The notes under the pieces were generated by a model. It did not search any database. It was not told where the DNA came from and saw nothing but the letters and a program-made list of their open reading frames with translations. A DNA stretch of 64,000 nucleotides from positions 62,001 through 126,000 of the forward strand of contig NZ_JAMJWG010000004.1 of assembly GCF_024435355.1 (NCBI RefSeq), given 5' to 3'. The translations under genes were made by a program, and so were the position numbers. Positions 9,759 through 18,442 of this stretch are shown here, piece after piece; position 1 is the stretch's first letter, and each line of letters begins with the position of its first letter. Source of the stretch: Streptomyces odontomachi. GTDB lineage: Bacteria > Actinomycetota > Actinomycetes > Streptomycetales > Streptomycetaceae.

Positions 9759-10768
9759 CGGTCCAGGGACTGCCCATGTCCGTTCCCTCGGCGGGGCTGC
9801 CCGCCCGGGTGCGGATCCACGAGGTCGGCGCCCGGGACGGGTTGCAGAACGAGAGCGTCACGGTACCGACCGAGGTCAAGGCCGAATTCATCCACCGGCT
9901 CGCCGGCGCCGGCCTGACGACCATCGAGGCCACCAGCTTCGTGCACCCGAAGTGGGTGCCCCAGCTGGCCGACGCGGACCAGCTGTTCCCGCTCGTCCGC
10001 GAGCTGCCGGGGGTGAACCTGCCGGTACTGGTGCCGAACGTGCGCGGTCTCGACCGCGCCCACGCACTCGGCGCCCGCCGGATCGCCGTCTTCGCCAGCG
10101 CCACCGAGTCGTTCGCCCGCGCCAATCTCAACCGTTCGGTGGACGAGTCCCTGGAGATGTTCGCCCCGGTCGTGTCCCGCGCGAAGCAGCTGTTCGACGG
10201 CACCGGGTCACCGCCCGGCGTGCCCGAGGCGCCGGCCCCGCACGTCCGCGGCTATCTCTCGATGTGCTTCGGCGACCCCTGGGAGGGCCCCGTCCCGATC
10301 GCGCAGGTGGTGCGGGTCTGCCGGGCCCTGCGCGACATGGGCTGCGACGAGCTGAGCCTCGGCGACACCATCGGTGTGGCCACCCCGGGCCACGTCACCG
10401 CCCTGCTCACCGCCCTGAACGAGGCGGGCGTGCCCGACGAGGCGCTCGGCGTGCACTTCCACGACACCTACGGCCAGGCGCTCGCCAACACGCTGGCCGC
10501 CCTCCAGCACGGCGTCACCACCGTCGACGCCTCCGCGGGCGGCCTCGGCGGCTGCCCGTACGCGAAGAGCGCCACCGGCAACCTCGCCACCGAAGACCTC
10601 GTGTGGATGTTGCACGGCCTCGGTATCGAGACCGGTGTCGACCTCGGCCGTCTCACCGCCACCAGCGCGTGGATGGCACGACACCTGGGGCGGCCCAGCC
10701 CGTCCCGCACCGTCCGGGCTCTGACCGGAGCACAGCCGGACCCGTCCGCGAAGGAGTCCTCGCCATGA
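9755..10768 (+). CDS. hmgL: hydroxymethylglutaryl-CoA lyase
   Basis: A 337-residue TIM-barrel lyase of the HMGL-like family that cleaves HMG-CoA to acetyl-CoA and acetoacetate, the last step of leucine catabolism. Visible motifs are [11 protein letters not shown] near the N-terminus, [12 protein letters not shown], the metal-binding [12 protein letters not shown], and the active-site Cys loop [15 protein letters not shown]. The start overlaps the carboxylase stop by 4 nt (ATGA), so translation is coupled; an internal ATG at 9776 is an alternative start. Position matches SCO2778 by recall. Confidence 0.94.
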   Translation: MTVQGLPMSVPSAGLPARVRIHEVGARDGLQNESVTVPTEVKAEFIHRLAGAGLTTIEATSFVHPKWVPQLADADQLFPLVRELPGVNLPVLVPNVRGLDRAHALGARRIAVFASATESFARANLNRSVDESLEMFAPVVSRAKQLFDGTGSPPGVPEAPAPHVRGYLSMCFGDPWEGPVPIAQVVRVCRALRDMGCDELSLGDTIGVATPGHVTALLTALNEAGVPDEALGVHFHDTYGQALANTLAALQHGVTTVDASAGGLGGCPYAKSATGNLATEDLVWMLHGLGIETGVDLGRLTATSAWMARHLGRPSPSRTVRALTGAQPDPSAKESSP

Positions 10769-11931
10769 CCCTCGACCACCGGCTCTCCCCGGAACACGAA
10801 GAACTCCGCCGCACCGTGGAGGAGTTCGCCCGCGACGTCATCGCCCCGAAGATCGGCGACCTCTACGAGCGGCATGAGTTCCCGTACGAGATCGTGCGGG
10901 AGATGGGACGCATGGGCCTGTTCGGGCTGCCCTTCCCCGAGGAGCACGGCGGCATGGGGGGCGACTACCTGGCGCTCGGCATCGTCCTGGAGGAACTGGC
11001 CCGGGTCGACTCCTCGGTGGCGATCACCCTGGAGGCGGGCGTCTCGCTGGGCGCGATGCCGCTGCACCTGTTCGGCACCGAGGAGCAGAAGCGCCGGTGG
11101 CTGCCGCGGCTGTGCTCAGGCGAGATCCTCGGCGCGTTCGGCCTGACCGAGCCCGACGGCGGCTCCGACGCCAGCGCCACCCGCACCACCGCACGCCGTG
11201 ACGAGGCCACCGGCGACTGGGTGATCAACGGCACCAAGTGCTTCATCACCAACTCCGGCACCGACATCACGGGCCTGGTCACCGTCACCGCCGTCACCGG
11301 CCGCAAGGACGACGGCAGCCCGCTCATCTCGTCGCTCATCGTGCCGTCCGGCACCCCCGGCTTCACCATCGCGGAGCCGTACTCGAAGGTCGGCTGGTGC
11401 GCGTCGGACACCCGTGAGCTGTCGTTCGTCGATGTACGGGTACCGGCCGAGAACCTGCTGGGCGAGGAGGGCAGGGGCTACGCCCAGTTCCTGCGCATCC
11501 TCGACGAGGGCCGTATCGCCATCGCCGCACTGGCCACCGGCCTCGCGCAGGGCTGCGTCGACGAGTCACTGAAGTACGCCCGTGAGCGCCATGCCTTCGG
11601 CCGCCCCATAGGGAACTACCAGGCCATCCAGTTCAAGATCGCGGACATGGAGATGAAGGCCCACACGGCCCGGCTGGCCTGGCGCGACGCGGCGTCCCGG
11701 CTGGTCAGAGGCGAGCCGTTCAAGAAGGAGGCCGCGCTCGCAAAGCTGTACTCGTCCACCGTCGCGGTGGACAACGCCCGGGAGGCGACCCAGGTCCACG
11801 GAGGGTACGGCTTCATGAACGAGTATCCGGTGGCCAGGATGTGGCGTGACGCCAAGATCCTGGAGATCGGGGAAGGCACGAGTGAGGTGCAGCGCATGCT
11901 GGTCGCCCGCGAGCTGGGCCTCGCGGGCTGA
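10765..11931 (+). CDS. acdH: acyl-CoA dehydrogenase (isovaleryl-CoA dehydrogenase-like)
   Basis: A 388-residue FAD flavoenzyme, last in the operon and coupled to hmgL by an ATGA overlap with AAGGAG upstream. Motifs are LTEPDGGSDASATRTTA, the FITNSGTDITGLV strand, and the C-terminal VHGGYGFMNEYPVARMWRDAKI then EIGEGTSEVQRMLVAR. The GEGTSEVQ form is typical of short/branched-chain enzymes. With the carboxylase and lyase genes it completes a leucine/isovalerate route, and in S. coelicolor the equivalent (SCO2779) is called acdH by recall. Branched-chain substrate preference is inferred from context. Confidence 0.9.
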   Translation: MTLDHRLSPEHEELRRTVEEFARDVIAPKIGDLYERHEFPYEIVREMGRMGLFGLPFPEEHGGMGGDYLALGIVLEELARVDSSVAITLEAGVSLGAMPLHLFGTEEQKRRWLPRLCSGEILGAFGLTEPDGGSDASATRTTARRDEATGDWVINGTKCFITNSGTDITGLVTVTAVTGRKDDGSPLISSLIVPSGTPGFTIAEPYSKVGWCASDTRELSFVDVRVPAENLLGEEGRGYAQFLRILDEGRIAIAALATGLAQGCVDESLKYARERHAFGRPIGNYQAIQFKIADMEMKAHTARLAWRDAASRLVRGEPFKKEAALAKLYSSTVAVDNAREATQVHGGYGFMNEYPVARMWRDAKILEIGEGTSEVQRMLVARELGLAG

Positions 11932-12297
11932 CCCTCGATTCGGGGCGCCCCCTTCGTCCCCCGGGTCGAAGTCCGCCGCGCACCCCTGCGTCGGGTGCCC
12001 CCGTTCGCCCCCGGGTCAGGGGCCCCCGGTGCCCCGGGTCGGTGTCCCCGGCACCCCGGGGTCGGGGTGTCCCCGATCATCCCCCGGGTCGGGGTGCCCC
12101 CGGTACCCCCGGGGCTGGGTGTCCCCGATCGTCCCCTGGGTCGGGGTCTCCGATCACCTGCCGGTTCGGGGTAGCCCCCCGATACCCTCCGGTCGGGGTG
12201 CCCCCGTTCGCCCCCGGTTCGGGTGCCCTCGTTCGCCTTCGGCCTCCCCCTTTCGGGGTGCCTTCGTTCGCCTTCCACCGGGCCGGTGGCCACGGGT
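11932..12297. repeat. degenerate GC-rich minisatellite downstream of the leucine operon
   Basis: This stretch has no credible gene. It consists of many diverged copies of a roughly 25-30 bp unit built from GTGCCCCCG, TTCGCCCCCGG and GTCGGGGTG-like words. Long open frames through it are an artefact of the lack of stop codons in C/G runs. Repeat boundaries are irregular. Confidence 0.7.
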
Positions 12298-12348
12298 GCG
12301 GCATGGGGTTGCGGCATGGGTTGCGGCATGGGGTTGCGGCATGGGGTG
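12298..12348. repeat. 13-bp tandem repeat, four copies
   Basis: Four near-identical units of GCGGCATGGGGTT (units of 13, 12, 13 and 13 nt) follow the degenerate minisatellite. Nothing indicates translation. Confidence 0.8.
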
Positions 12349-12360
12349 CCCCTGAGCCCC

Positions 12361-12591
12361 GGTGGCGACCATACGGTCTCGTGGTGGCCGGTCGCGCAGT
12401 TCCCCGCGCCCCTTCAACGGTCACCGTGGGCCACCCGACCGCACCGCCTCACCACTCACGATGCGCCCACTGTTTCGTCGTGAGTCGGCGCCGCGGGGGA
12501 TGTACGTGCTCGATCCGGCGCCCTCCGAACGCCGCCCCAGACACCGGCACCGAGCGCCGGCTGCTGCGCGCGCACATCCCCCCACGTCCCC
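12361..12591 (+). repeat. intergenic repeat element, copy A
   Basis: Copy A aligns colinearly with the reverse complement of 12,866-13,095. Shared blocks in order are: GGTGGC at the edge, a TCGTGGTGGC block, GCGCAGTTCCCCGCGCCCC (12,395-12,413), a GGGGG(T)ATGTACGTGCTCG block near 12,499, and TGCGCGCGCACAT near 12,565. The sequence between blocks has diverged. Words such as GGGGCGCGGGGAACTGCGC are, by recall, common between Streptomyces genes. No protein-coding signal is present. Confidence 0.7.
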
Positions 12592-12760
12592 TCACGAACA
12601 TTCGCGACCCCACCCCGGTGAAGCCCAAACACCCACCCAAACCCTGACATCCCACAACAACCCATCACGGCCAGGGACACCGAGGGGCGACCCCCAACAG
12701 ACAGGAGAAGCCGCGGCGGGACGCCCACCCGACCACGGACGTCGCACAGCAGCCAGTCAC

Positions 12761-12844
12761 GACCAGGAACACCAAGAGACCAGGGACACCCAGGGACCAG
12801 GAACACCCAGGGACCAGGAACACCGAGGGACTGGGACACCGAGG
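12761..12844. repeat. 17-bp tandem repeat between the inverted elements
   Basis: Five head-to-tail units of the form GACCAGGAACACCCAGG; the last unit is 16 nt. They occupy the spacer between the two inverted intergenic elements. There are no unique spacers, so this is not a CRISPR array. Confidence 0.8.
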
Positions 12845-12865
12845 GATAGTCGCCAACGGCGAGGA

Positions 12866-13095
12866 GGGGGTGTGGGGGTATGTGCGCGCGCAGGATCCGG
12901 TGCATGCAACGGCACACGAACGACAACGTTCACGCGCCGGACCGAGCACGTACATACCCCCGCGCCCCCGACCCCCAACGAAAGACCACGCGCCCCAGCA
13001 CCGAACAACCAACACAAGACGACCCACGGCCACCACAAAAAAAGGGGCGCGGGGAACTGCGCACCCAGCCACCACGAAACCGAAAGCCCGCCACC
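12866..13095 (-). repeat. intergenic repeat element, copy B (inverted)
   Basis: Inverted partner of copy A. It carries the same blocks in mirrored order, including GGGGCGCGGGGAACTGCGC at 13,044-13,062. The two arms of about 230 nt are separated by about 275 nt. A local A-run (13,035-13,043) is unusual for this genome. Confidence 0.7.
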
Positions 13096-13348
13096 AACCC
13101 CCAGGGACACCCCAAACCACACCACCCCACCAGCCGAATGAAGAGGCAAAGGGGGACACCCCCGAACCACACCCCCCCCCCACCGCCCCGTCGAACGGAG
13201 TCGAACGAGCCCCCGCCCCTCGGGCGCCCGAGATGACGGCCCTCGCCCCCTCCACCCGCCCCGCAGCGCCCCCGAAGCAAGGCAAGGCCACGCCCCGGCG
13301 TGCGAAACGCCAGGTCACCTCCACCCCCACAACCTTCAACCTATGAAC

Positions 13349-13375
13349 GCAAGAAGGTTTATGAAACCTTCTTGC
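13349..13375. promoter_or_regulatory. perfect 12-bp palindrome upstream of the GH16 gene
   Basis: GCAAGAAGGTTT, spacer ATG, then its exact reverse complement AAACCTTCTTGC. It lies about 160 nt upstream of the glucanase start in a patch of lower GC than the surroundings. The form suits an operator for a dimeric regulator; the protein is unknown. Confidence 0.6.
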
Positions 13376-13411
13376 ATCCGCAGCCTTGACGCACCCCCAC
13401 CCCCATAGGAA

Positions 13412-13441
13412 ATTGACTGCGGCGGTCAAGCCGCAGTCAAT
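13412..13441. promoter_or_regulatory. second perfect palindrome upstream of the GH16 gene
   Basis: ATTGACTGCGGC and its exact reverse complement GCCGCAGTCAAT are separated by six bases. It could be an operator or an RNA hairpin in the 5' leader about 90 nt before the start codon. No poly-T follows, so it does not look like a simple terminator. Confidence 0.6.
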
Positions 13442-13532
13442 CCTCCTCGAGGCCGCCGGCGCACACATCCCTCCCGCTGCCCGGCAGCGGACGCAGCATT
13501 AATCTCTTCACGTCTCACGCAAGGGATTCGCC

Positions 13533-14957
13533 ATGCATAGAACAAGACTTCAAGGGTGGCGCAGCCACCCTGCCACCGTGCCGGTGATCGCCCTGGCGGC
13601 GGCACTGGTCTTTTTTTCGGCCGTCTTGGGAGCGCTCTCAAGCGCTCAGGCCAGCGTACCCGCTCCCCCGTCCGGATGGACCACCGTCTGGTCCGACGAC
13701 TTCGACGGGGGCTCCGGCTCGCTGCCCTCCTCCAGCAACTGGATCGTCGACACCGGCCACGCGTACCCGGGTGGAGCCGACAACTGGGGCACCGGCGAGA
13801 TCCAGAACTACACCAGCAGCACGTCCAACCTGAGCCAGGACGGCAGCGGGAACCTGCGCATCACGCCGATCAAGGACGGCTCGGGCAACTGGACCTCGGC
13901 CCGTATCGAGTCCCGCAACACCTTCCAGCCGGCCGCCGGCGGCAAGATGCGCATCGAGGGCCGTATCCAGATGCCCGACGTCACCGGCAGCGCCGCCCTG
14001 GGCTACTGGTCGGCGTTCTGGACCCTCGGTGAGAACTACCGCGGCAACTACCAGAACTGGCCCGGCATCGGCGAGTTCGACATCATGGAGAACGTCAACG
14101 GCGCCAACACCGTCTGGGGCACCCTGCACTGCGGCACCAACCCGGGCGGCTACTGCAACGAGACCAACGGCCTGGGTTCCAGCCGCTCCTGCCCGAACTC
14201 CGCCTGCCCGGGCGCGTTCCACACCTACGCGTTCGAGTGGGACCGCAGCGTCTCCCCCGAGACCCTGCGCTGGTACGTCGACGGCGTGCAGTACCACTCG
14301 GTCAACGCGAACCAGATGGACGCCAGCACCTGGGCGGCCGCCACCCACCACGCCCACTTCATCCTGCTCAACGTGGCCATGGGCGGAGGCTTCCCGAACG
14401 GCGTCGCCGGCACCAGCACCCCCACGTCGGCCACCGGCTCGGGCCACCCCATGCTGGTCGACTACGTGACCGTGCTCTCCAGCAGCGGCTCCGGCAGCGG
14501 CGGCGGCGACACCGGCGGTGACACCGGTGGCGGCACCGGCGGGGGCAGCGCCTACGCCACCATCCAGGCCGAGGACTACTCCGCGCAGTCCGGCGTCACC
14601 ACCGAGAGCACCAGCGACAGCGACGGCGGCCAGAACCTCGGCGCCCTCGCCAACGGCGACTGGGTGCGCTACGACGACGTCGACTTCGGCAGCACAGCGG
14701 CCACCCAGTTCAAGGCCAGGGTCGCCTCCGGTGCGGCGAGCGGCGTCAGCGGCCTGATCGAGGTGCGCCTGGACAGTCGTGACGCGACCCCGATCGGCAG
14801 CCTGTCGGTCGGCAGCACCGGGGGCTGGCAGAGCTGGCGCACGGTCCCGGCCAACATCAGCTCCGTGACCGGCACCCATGACGTCTACCTGACGTTCTCC
14901 AGCGGCCAGTCGGCCGACTATGTCAACCTCAACTGGTTCACCTTCGCCACCTCGTAA
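13533..14957 (+). CDS. secreted GH16 beta-glucanase with CBM6 domain
   Basis: 474 residues. Residues 1 to about 44 are a long signal peptide (basic start, hydrophobic core, SSAQA cleavage region). Residues about 45-315 are a GH16 catalytic domain with the GEFDIMENVNG motif, whose glutamates are nucleophile and acid/base, preceded by YWSAFWTLGE. A Gly/Ser/Thr linker (about 320-340) leads to a C-terminal CBM6-type module with ATIQAEDYSAQSG, the GDWVRYDDVDFG motif and a DYVNLNWF end. It most likely cleaves beta-1,3-glucan (laminarin, curdlan, fungal wall) outside the cell. An AAGGGA ribosome site precedes the ATG. A CebR-like box lies inside the signal-peptide codons, and two palindromes lie upstream. 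Confidence 0.9.
   Translation: MHRTRLQGWRSHPATVPVIALAAALVFFSAVLGALSSAQASVPAPPSGWTTVWSDDFDGGSGSLPSSSNWIVDTGHAYPGGADNWGTGEIQNYTSSTSNLSQDGSGNLRITPIKDGSGNWTSARIESRNTFQPAAGGKMRIEGRIQMPDVTGSAALGYWSAFWTLGENYRGNYQNWPGIGEFDIMENVNGANTVWGTLHCGTNPGGYCNETNGLGSSRSCPNSACPGAFHTYAFEWDRSVSPETLRWYVDGVQYHSVNANQMDASTWAAATHHAHFILLNVAMGGGFPNGVAGTSTPTSATGSGHPMLVDYVTVLSSSGSGSGGGDTGGDTGGGTGGGSAYATIQAEDYSAQSGVTTESTSDSDGGQNLGALANGDWVRYDDVDFGSTAATQFKARVASGAASGVSGLIEVRLDSRDATPIGSLSVGSTGGWQSWRTVPANISSVTGTHDVYLTFSSGQSADYVNLNWFTFATS
13627..13640. promoter_or_regulatory. CebR-like operator inside the GH16 coding start
   Basis: TGGGAGCGCTCTCA differs at one position from the CebR operator TGGGAGCGCTCCCA that I recall for cellulose/cello-oligosaccharide control in Streptomyces. 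It lies about 95 nt after the start codon of a beta-glucanase, a position at which LacI-type repressors can block elongation. Binding is inferred. Confidence 0.5.
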
Positions 14958-14994
14958 CCCACCCGCACCATCGACGTGCGCCCGGCGTCTCCAC

Positions 14995-15036
14995 GGGGCT
15001 TCCCTTCACCGCCCCGTCCCGGTGAAGGGAAGGCCC
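14995..15036 (+). terminator. hairpin after the GH16 gene
   Basis: Arms GGGGCTTCCCTTCACC and GGTGAAGGGAAGGCCC form a long stem with a 10-nt loop, 37 nt after the glucanase stop and just before the convergent DUF1330 gene. It is probably a bidirectional terminator; no U-run, as is usual in Streptomyces. Confidence 0.7.
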
Positions 15037-15052
15037 GTCGGCGGGGACACCG

Positions 15053-15349
15053 CTACTCGGGCAGGCCCTCGGCGAAGAGGAGACGTCGGTCGAGTGCCAC
15101 CTGACGCAATTTCAACGCCGCCGCGTACTGGGGCGAGTCGTACCACTCTCTGGCGCGATCCATGTCGGGGAACTCCACGATCACGAGACTCCGGCCTGGT
15201 GGCCAGGCTCCTTCGACGGCGTCCGGCAGCGCACCACGCACCACGTAGCGACCTCCGTAATGCCGGATCGAAGCCTCGGCCAACCGTTTGTACTCGTCCG
15301 CGAGCCTCTCGTTCAGAATCTCCACCTCGGAGATCACATAAGCAGCCAT
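15053..15349 (-). CDS. DUF1330 family protein
   Basis: A small protein of 98 residues from the ATG at 15349 (MAAYVISEVEIL); an ATG three codons earlier (15358) has a close GGAA and is also possible. The ferredoxin-like dimeric alpha/beta fold signature of DUF1330 is visible: YVISEVEI strand, HYGGRYVVRGA, RSLVIVEFPDMDRAREWYDSPQYAAALKLR. The biochemical role of the family is unknown. It stands alone, convergent with the glucanase. Confidence 0.85.
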   Translation of the reverse strand: MAAYVISEVEILNERLADEYKRLAEASIRHYGGRYVVRGALPDAVEGAWPPGRSLVIVEFPDMDRAREWYDSPQYAAALKLRQVALDRRLLFAEGLPE

Positions 15350-15432
15350 GCGGATCATGTTTCCACGCCCCGGAAACGGCGTGCGCGGCACGGGTTCGTC
15401 CGGGATCCGGCCGCCGCCCCGACCCCGGATCG

Positions 15433-16635
15433 TCAGCGCAACGACAGCTGAAGGGCCCGCGCCACGTCGCGCACGGTGAAGTCCACCCGCTTCCCCTTGT
15501 ATCGGTAGGTGCCGTGCGGGGTGAAGGAGACGGTTCCGGTGCGGAACGAGTCCGGCACTTCGAACGCCACGGACAGGGCGCCCTGGGCGACTCCGCTCCT
15601 GTCCTCCGCCGCCCCCTGCCCCGCCGTTCCCAAAGGCAACGGCGCCCTGGTCGACACCTTTCCGACCCCCCGTACCGTGGTGCCGTCCGGCAGGGTGAGC
15701 CGGAAGCTGCGGGCGGCGTCGAGGTCGGCGTCCAGCCGTTGGGAACCCGACGCGGCCCCGATCTGCGTCTCGATGTCCCCGCCCAGGTACAGCCAGGCCT
15801 TGCCCTTCTCCGCCCAGCCGGGACCGTCGGCATACGGTTGCAGCGCGGGCTTGCCGCCATGGACGGAGACGGTGGCCGCCCCCTTTCCGGCCGCGCCGTG
15901 GAAATCGCCGGTCACGCCGACACCGATCTGGTCGGCGGCCTTCAGCGGGTAGTACGCGGAGATGACGTCGCCCTGACGGCGCCCGGTGCGCAGGTTCAGC
16001 AGCTGCGTGCGGCCCGCGTCGGTGATGGCCAGCACCGGATCGGCGCCGCTGGGCACGCTCACCAGGATGTCGTGGTCGGACGAGAGGTCCCGGACGATGC
16101 CCGGCAGCTTGACGGTCTTTCCGCCCGCCCGGATCTCGCCTTTCACCTTGTCTTCGGGGGCGATGTTGTTCTTGTACTCCGGAAGGGCGGGGGTGGACTT
16201 CGGCAGGGCGGGTACCGTGTGCACGATCATGAACCGGTAGCCGGGCGGGGCCTGGAGCGACGGCCCTTGCATCTGCTTCGCATGACCCGAGTGGTCCATG
16301 CCGCCCATGTCACCCATGCCGTCCATGTCCGCCATGTCATCGTGGTCCATGTTGGCGAAGTAGCCGAAGTTCATGGCCTGGGTGTGGCTGAGTTTCGTGG
16401 TGAACGAGACCCGGTCGAACTGCGCCACGAAGTGCGGCCCCACCAGCCGTGCCCGCGCGGGAGAGAACGTGTGCGTGTCGGCGTAGACGTCGTCGGTCGT
16501 GGTGCCGTACGCCCCGTAGTCGGCCGGCGCGACGGTGGCCGCGGTGGACGTCGGAGCCGGATGCGCGCCGTCGCCGTCGCCGCCGCACGCTGCACAGAGC
16601 GCGGCGCACGCCGCCGTGACGAGCCCGGCCCGCAT
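15433..16635 (-). CDS. putative metal-binding lipoprotein with Met/Asp/His-rich loop
   Basis: I do not recognise a named family. From the ATG at 16635 the product is 400 residues and starts with a lipoprotein signal, MRAGLVTAACAALCAACGG, with lipobox LCAAC; the longer open frame upstream is Arg-rich and not coding-like. Mature residues about 85-120 contain a run rich in Met, Asp, His and Gly (MDHDDMADMDGMGDMGGMDH), similar in composition to copper/silver-handling loops. The rest has repeated beta-rich segments. It is probably anchored outside the membrane. It is divergent from the iron-regulated desE, but its own promoter lies about 490 nt from the iron box. The metal identity is inference. 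Confidence 0.7.
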   Translation of the reverse strand: MRAGLVTAACAALCAACGGDGDGAHPAPTSTAATVAPADYGAYGTTTDDVYADTHTFSPARARLVGPHFVAQFDRVSFTTKLSHTQAMNFGYFANMDHDDMADMDGMGDMGGMDHSGHAKQMQGPSLQAPPGYRFMIVHTVPALPKSTPALPEYKNNIAPEDKVKGEIRAGGKTVKLPGIVRDLSSDHDILVSVPSGADPVLAITDAGRTQLLNLRTGRRQGDVISAYYPLKAADQIGVGVTGDFHGAAGKGAATVSVHGGKPALQPYADGPGWAEKGKAWLYLGGDIETQIGAASGSQRLDADLDAARSFRLTLPDGTTVRGVGKVSTRAPLPLGTAGQGAAEDRSGVAQGALSVAFEVPDSFRTGTVSFTPHGTYRYKGKRVDFTVRDVARALQLSLR

Positions 16636-17125
16636 CCCGGCAAGGGTGCGGATTCGCAACGGTGCCCAAGGGCGTGAGCCCCGCGCACCCCGGCGCCTTC
16701 GCCCGCGCGAGAGCGGGGAGCGCTGACGCGCCCCACCCGCCCGGCGCGCTTCCCGCACGTCGCCACCGTCCACCGCTTCGGCCTGCCGCACAGCCATCCG
16801 TCTTCTCCCTCTCGCTGCCCGCCTTGCCCTGCCGTTCCGTGCCCTTGCGGCCGTTGCCGACCTCGCGTGCGGCCCCTCCACGCCGCGCCCGCGACGCAGC
16901 GACACCCCCAGAAAGGTCCATACCAATCTCGGCATCATACGGATCCCCCGCCAACCTGGCTACGACACGGCCGCGACAGGCGGGGCGGCGATGCCGTCAC
17001 GAGTCGTGCCGCCGGTGGGCGACCAGATATCCGGCGTGGCGGCGGACGGCGAGCCGCTTCCCCATCAACGGGCCCCGGCGAGAGCACCACCCCGGCTCCC
17101 CGGTGCGCCCCCGGACTCCCCACGG
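16636..17125. other. intergenic region between lipoprotein and desE
   Basis: Apart from alternative upstream starts for the lipoprotein gene, I see no gene here. The sequence is Arg/Pro-codon-like GC-rich DNA without conserved coding features; the promoters of two divergent genes must lie within it. Confidence 0.5.
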
Positions 17126-17155
17126 AACTTTGGTTAGGTTAACCTAACCAAAGTT
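17126..17155. promoter_or_regulatory. iron box (DmdR1/IdeR operator) of desE
   Basis: AACTTTGGTTAGGTT is followed directly by its exact reverse complement, giving a 30-bp perfect palindrome centred on the TTAGGTTAACCTAA iron-box core. It lies 28 nt before the desE start codon. By established knowledge, DmdR1/IdeR with Fe(II) binds such sites and represses siderophore genes. Confidence 0.92.
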
Positions 17156-17182
17156 TGCGCCACCGACGAAAGCAGTCACGCC

Positions 17183-18220
17183 ATGCGCCCTCCCCATGTC
17201 CTCCCACCCTCTCGTCGCAGCATGCTCGCCGCGGGCGGTGCCCTTGGGCTCGGCGCCCTGCTCACCGCCTGCGGCAGCGGAAGTGACAGCGGCTCGGACG
17301 GCACGGGCGGCACGGGCTCGTGGAGCTTCAAGGACGACCGCGGCAAGCAGGCCAGGGCGGACGGCACGCCGAAGAACATCGTCGCGTTCACCGGCGTCGC
17401 CGCCGCGCTGCACGACTACGGCATCGCGTGCAAGGGCGTCTTCGGCCCGACGAAGACCAAGGACGGCAAGCCGGACGTCCAGGCCGGCGACCTGGACGTC
17501 GACAAGGTGACGGTGCTCGGCAACACCTGGGGCCAGTTCAACATCGAGAAGTACGCCGAGCTCGCGCCCGACCTGCTGGTCTCCACCATGTTCGACGACA
17601 CCGGAACGCTCTGGTACGTCCCGGAGGAGTCCAAGGACAAGATCCTCAAGCTGGCACCCGGCGTCGGCATCAGCGTCTACGACCGCAAGATGACCGAGCC
17701 GCTGCGCCGCCTGCTCGACCTGGCCACCGCGCTCGGCGCCGACCCTGAGGCGCCGAAGGTCACCCGGGCCAAGAAGCGCTTCGAGGACGCCTCGGACCGG
17801 CTGCGCAAGGCGGCCAAGGCGAACCCGGGCATCAAGGTGCTGGTCGGCTCGGCCAGCCAGGACATCTTCTACGTCTCCGGCACCAACCTCTCCGCCGACC
17901 TGGAGTACTTCGCCTCGCTCGGCGTGCACTTCGTCGAGCCGCCCGAGTCGGCGAAGAAGGACAGCGGCGGCTGGTTCGAGAACCTGAGCTGGGAGAACGT
18001 CGACAAGTACGACGCGGACCTGATCATGATGGACAACCGCACCTCGGCCCTCCAGCCCGATGTCCTGGACAAGTCCAAGCCGACCTGGCGCAAACTGCCC
18101 GCCGTCGCCGCCGGCCAGGTCATCCCGCGGGTCACCGAGCCCATTTACTCCTACGACAAGTGCGCCCCGATCCTGGAGGCCCTCGCCTCCGCGATCGAGA
18201 AGGCCAAGAAGGTCGGCTGA
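17183..18220 (+). CDS. desE: ferrioxamine-binding lipoprotein, ABC importer component
   Basis: A 345-residue FhuD/FepB-type substrate-binding protein. The N-terminus SRRSMLAAGGALGLGALLTAC has a twin-arginine-like start and a lipobox ending in Cys30, so a lipid-anchored extracellular protein is expected. The two-lobed periplasmic-binding fold is supported by DGTPKNIVAFTGVAAALHDYGI and VLVGSASQDIFYVSG. It binds ferrioxamines and passes them to a permease encoded elsewhere. A perfect iron box sits just upstream. It matches SCO2780 (desE) in position and neighbours by recall. Confidence 0.92.
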   Translation: MRPPHVLPPSRRSMLAAGGALGLGALLTACGSGSDSGSDGTGGTGSWSFKDDRGKQARADGTPKNIVAFTGVAAALHDYGIACKGVFGPTKTKDGKPDVQAGDLDVDKVTVLGNTWGQFNIEKYAELAPDLLVSTMFDDTGTLWYVPEESKDKILKLAPGVGISVYDRKMTEPLRRLLDLATALGADPEAPKVTRAKKRFEDASDRLRKAAKANPGIKVLVGSASQDIFYVSGTNLSADLEYFASLGVHFVEPPESAKKDSGGWFENLSWENVDKYDADLIMMDNRTSALQPDVLDKSKPTWRKLPAVAAGQVIPRVTEPIYSYDKCAPILEALASAIEKAKKVG

Positions 18221-18442
18221 TCCTCCGGCCGGGCACCCACCGGCGACCGAACCCGCCCCGAGCCCACCCCCGGGCCGACCGCGCGCACCCCACGCAGGCC
18301 CGCGCACCACCACCCCCGCCCGCACCCACGCACCATCGCGCACCGCAAGCACCGCCCGCACCGCCCGCACCGTCGCGCACCCCGGATGTCCCCGATCGGC
18401 CCGACCCACCCGACTCGCCCGACACGAGGAGCTCTGACCCGC

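Noticed and set aside
12761..12844. CRISPR-like array
   Set aside because: The 17-bp units are contiguous with no spacers, and no cas gene is nearby.
12362..13141. Open frames through the 12.3-13.3 kb block
   Set aside because: They are translations of repeat DNA (TPRGDP, DQEHRGT patterns) with no ribosome site and no conserved protein.
18386..18442. Upstream ATG for the siderophore reductase
   Set aside because: The added residues are C-rich spacer translation; the ATG at 18,443 has AGGAGC and matches family starts.
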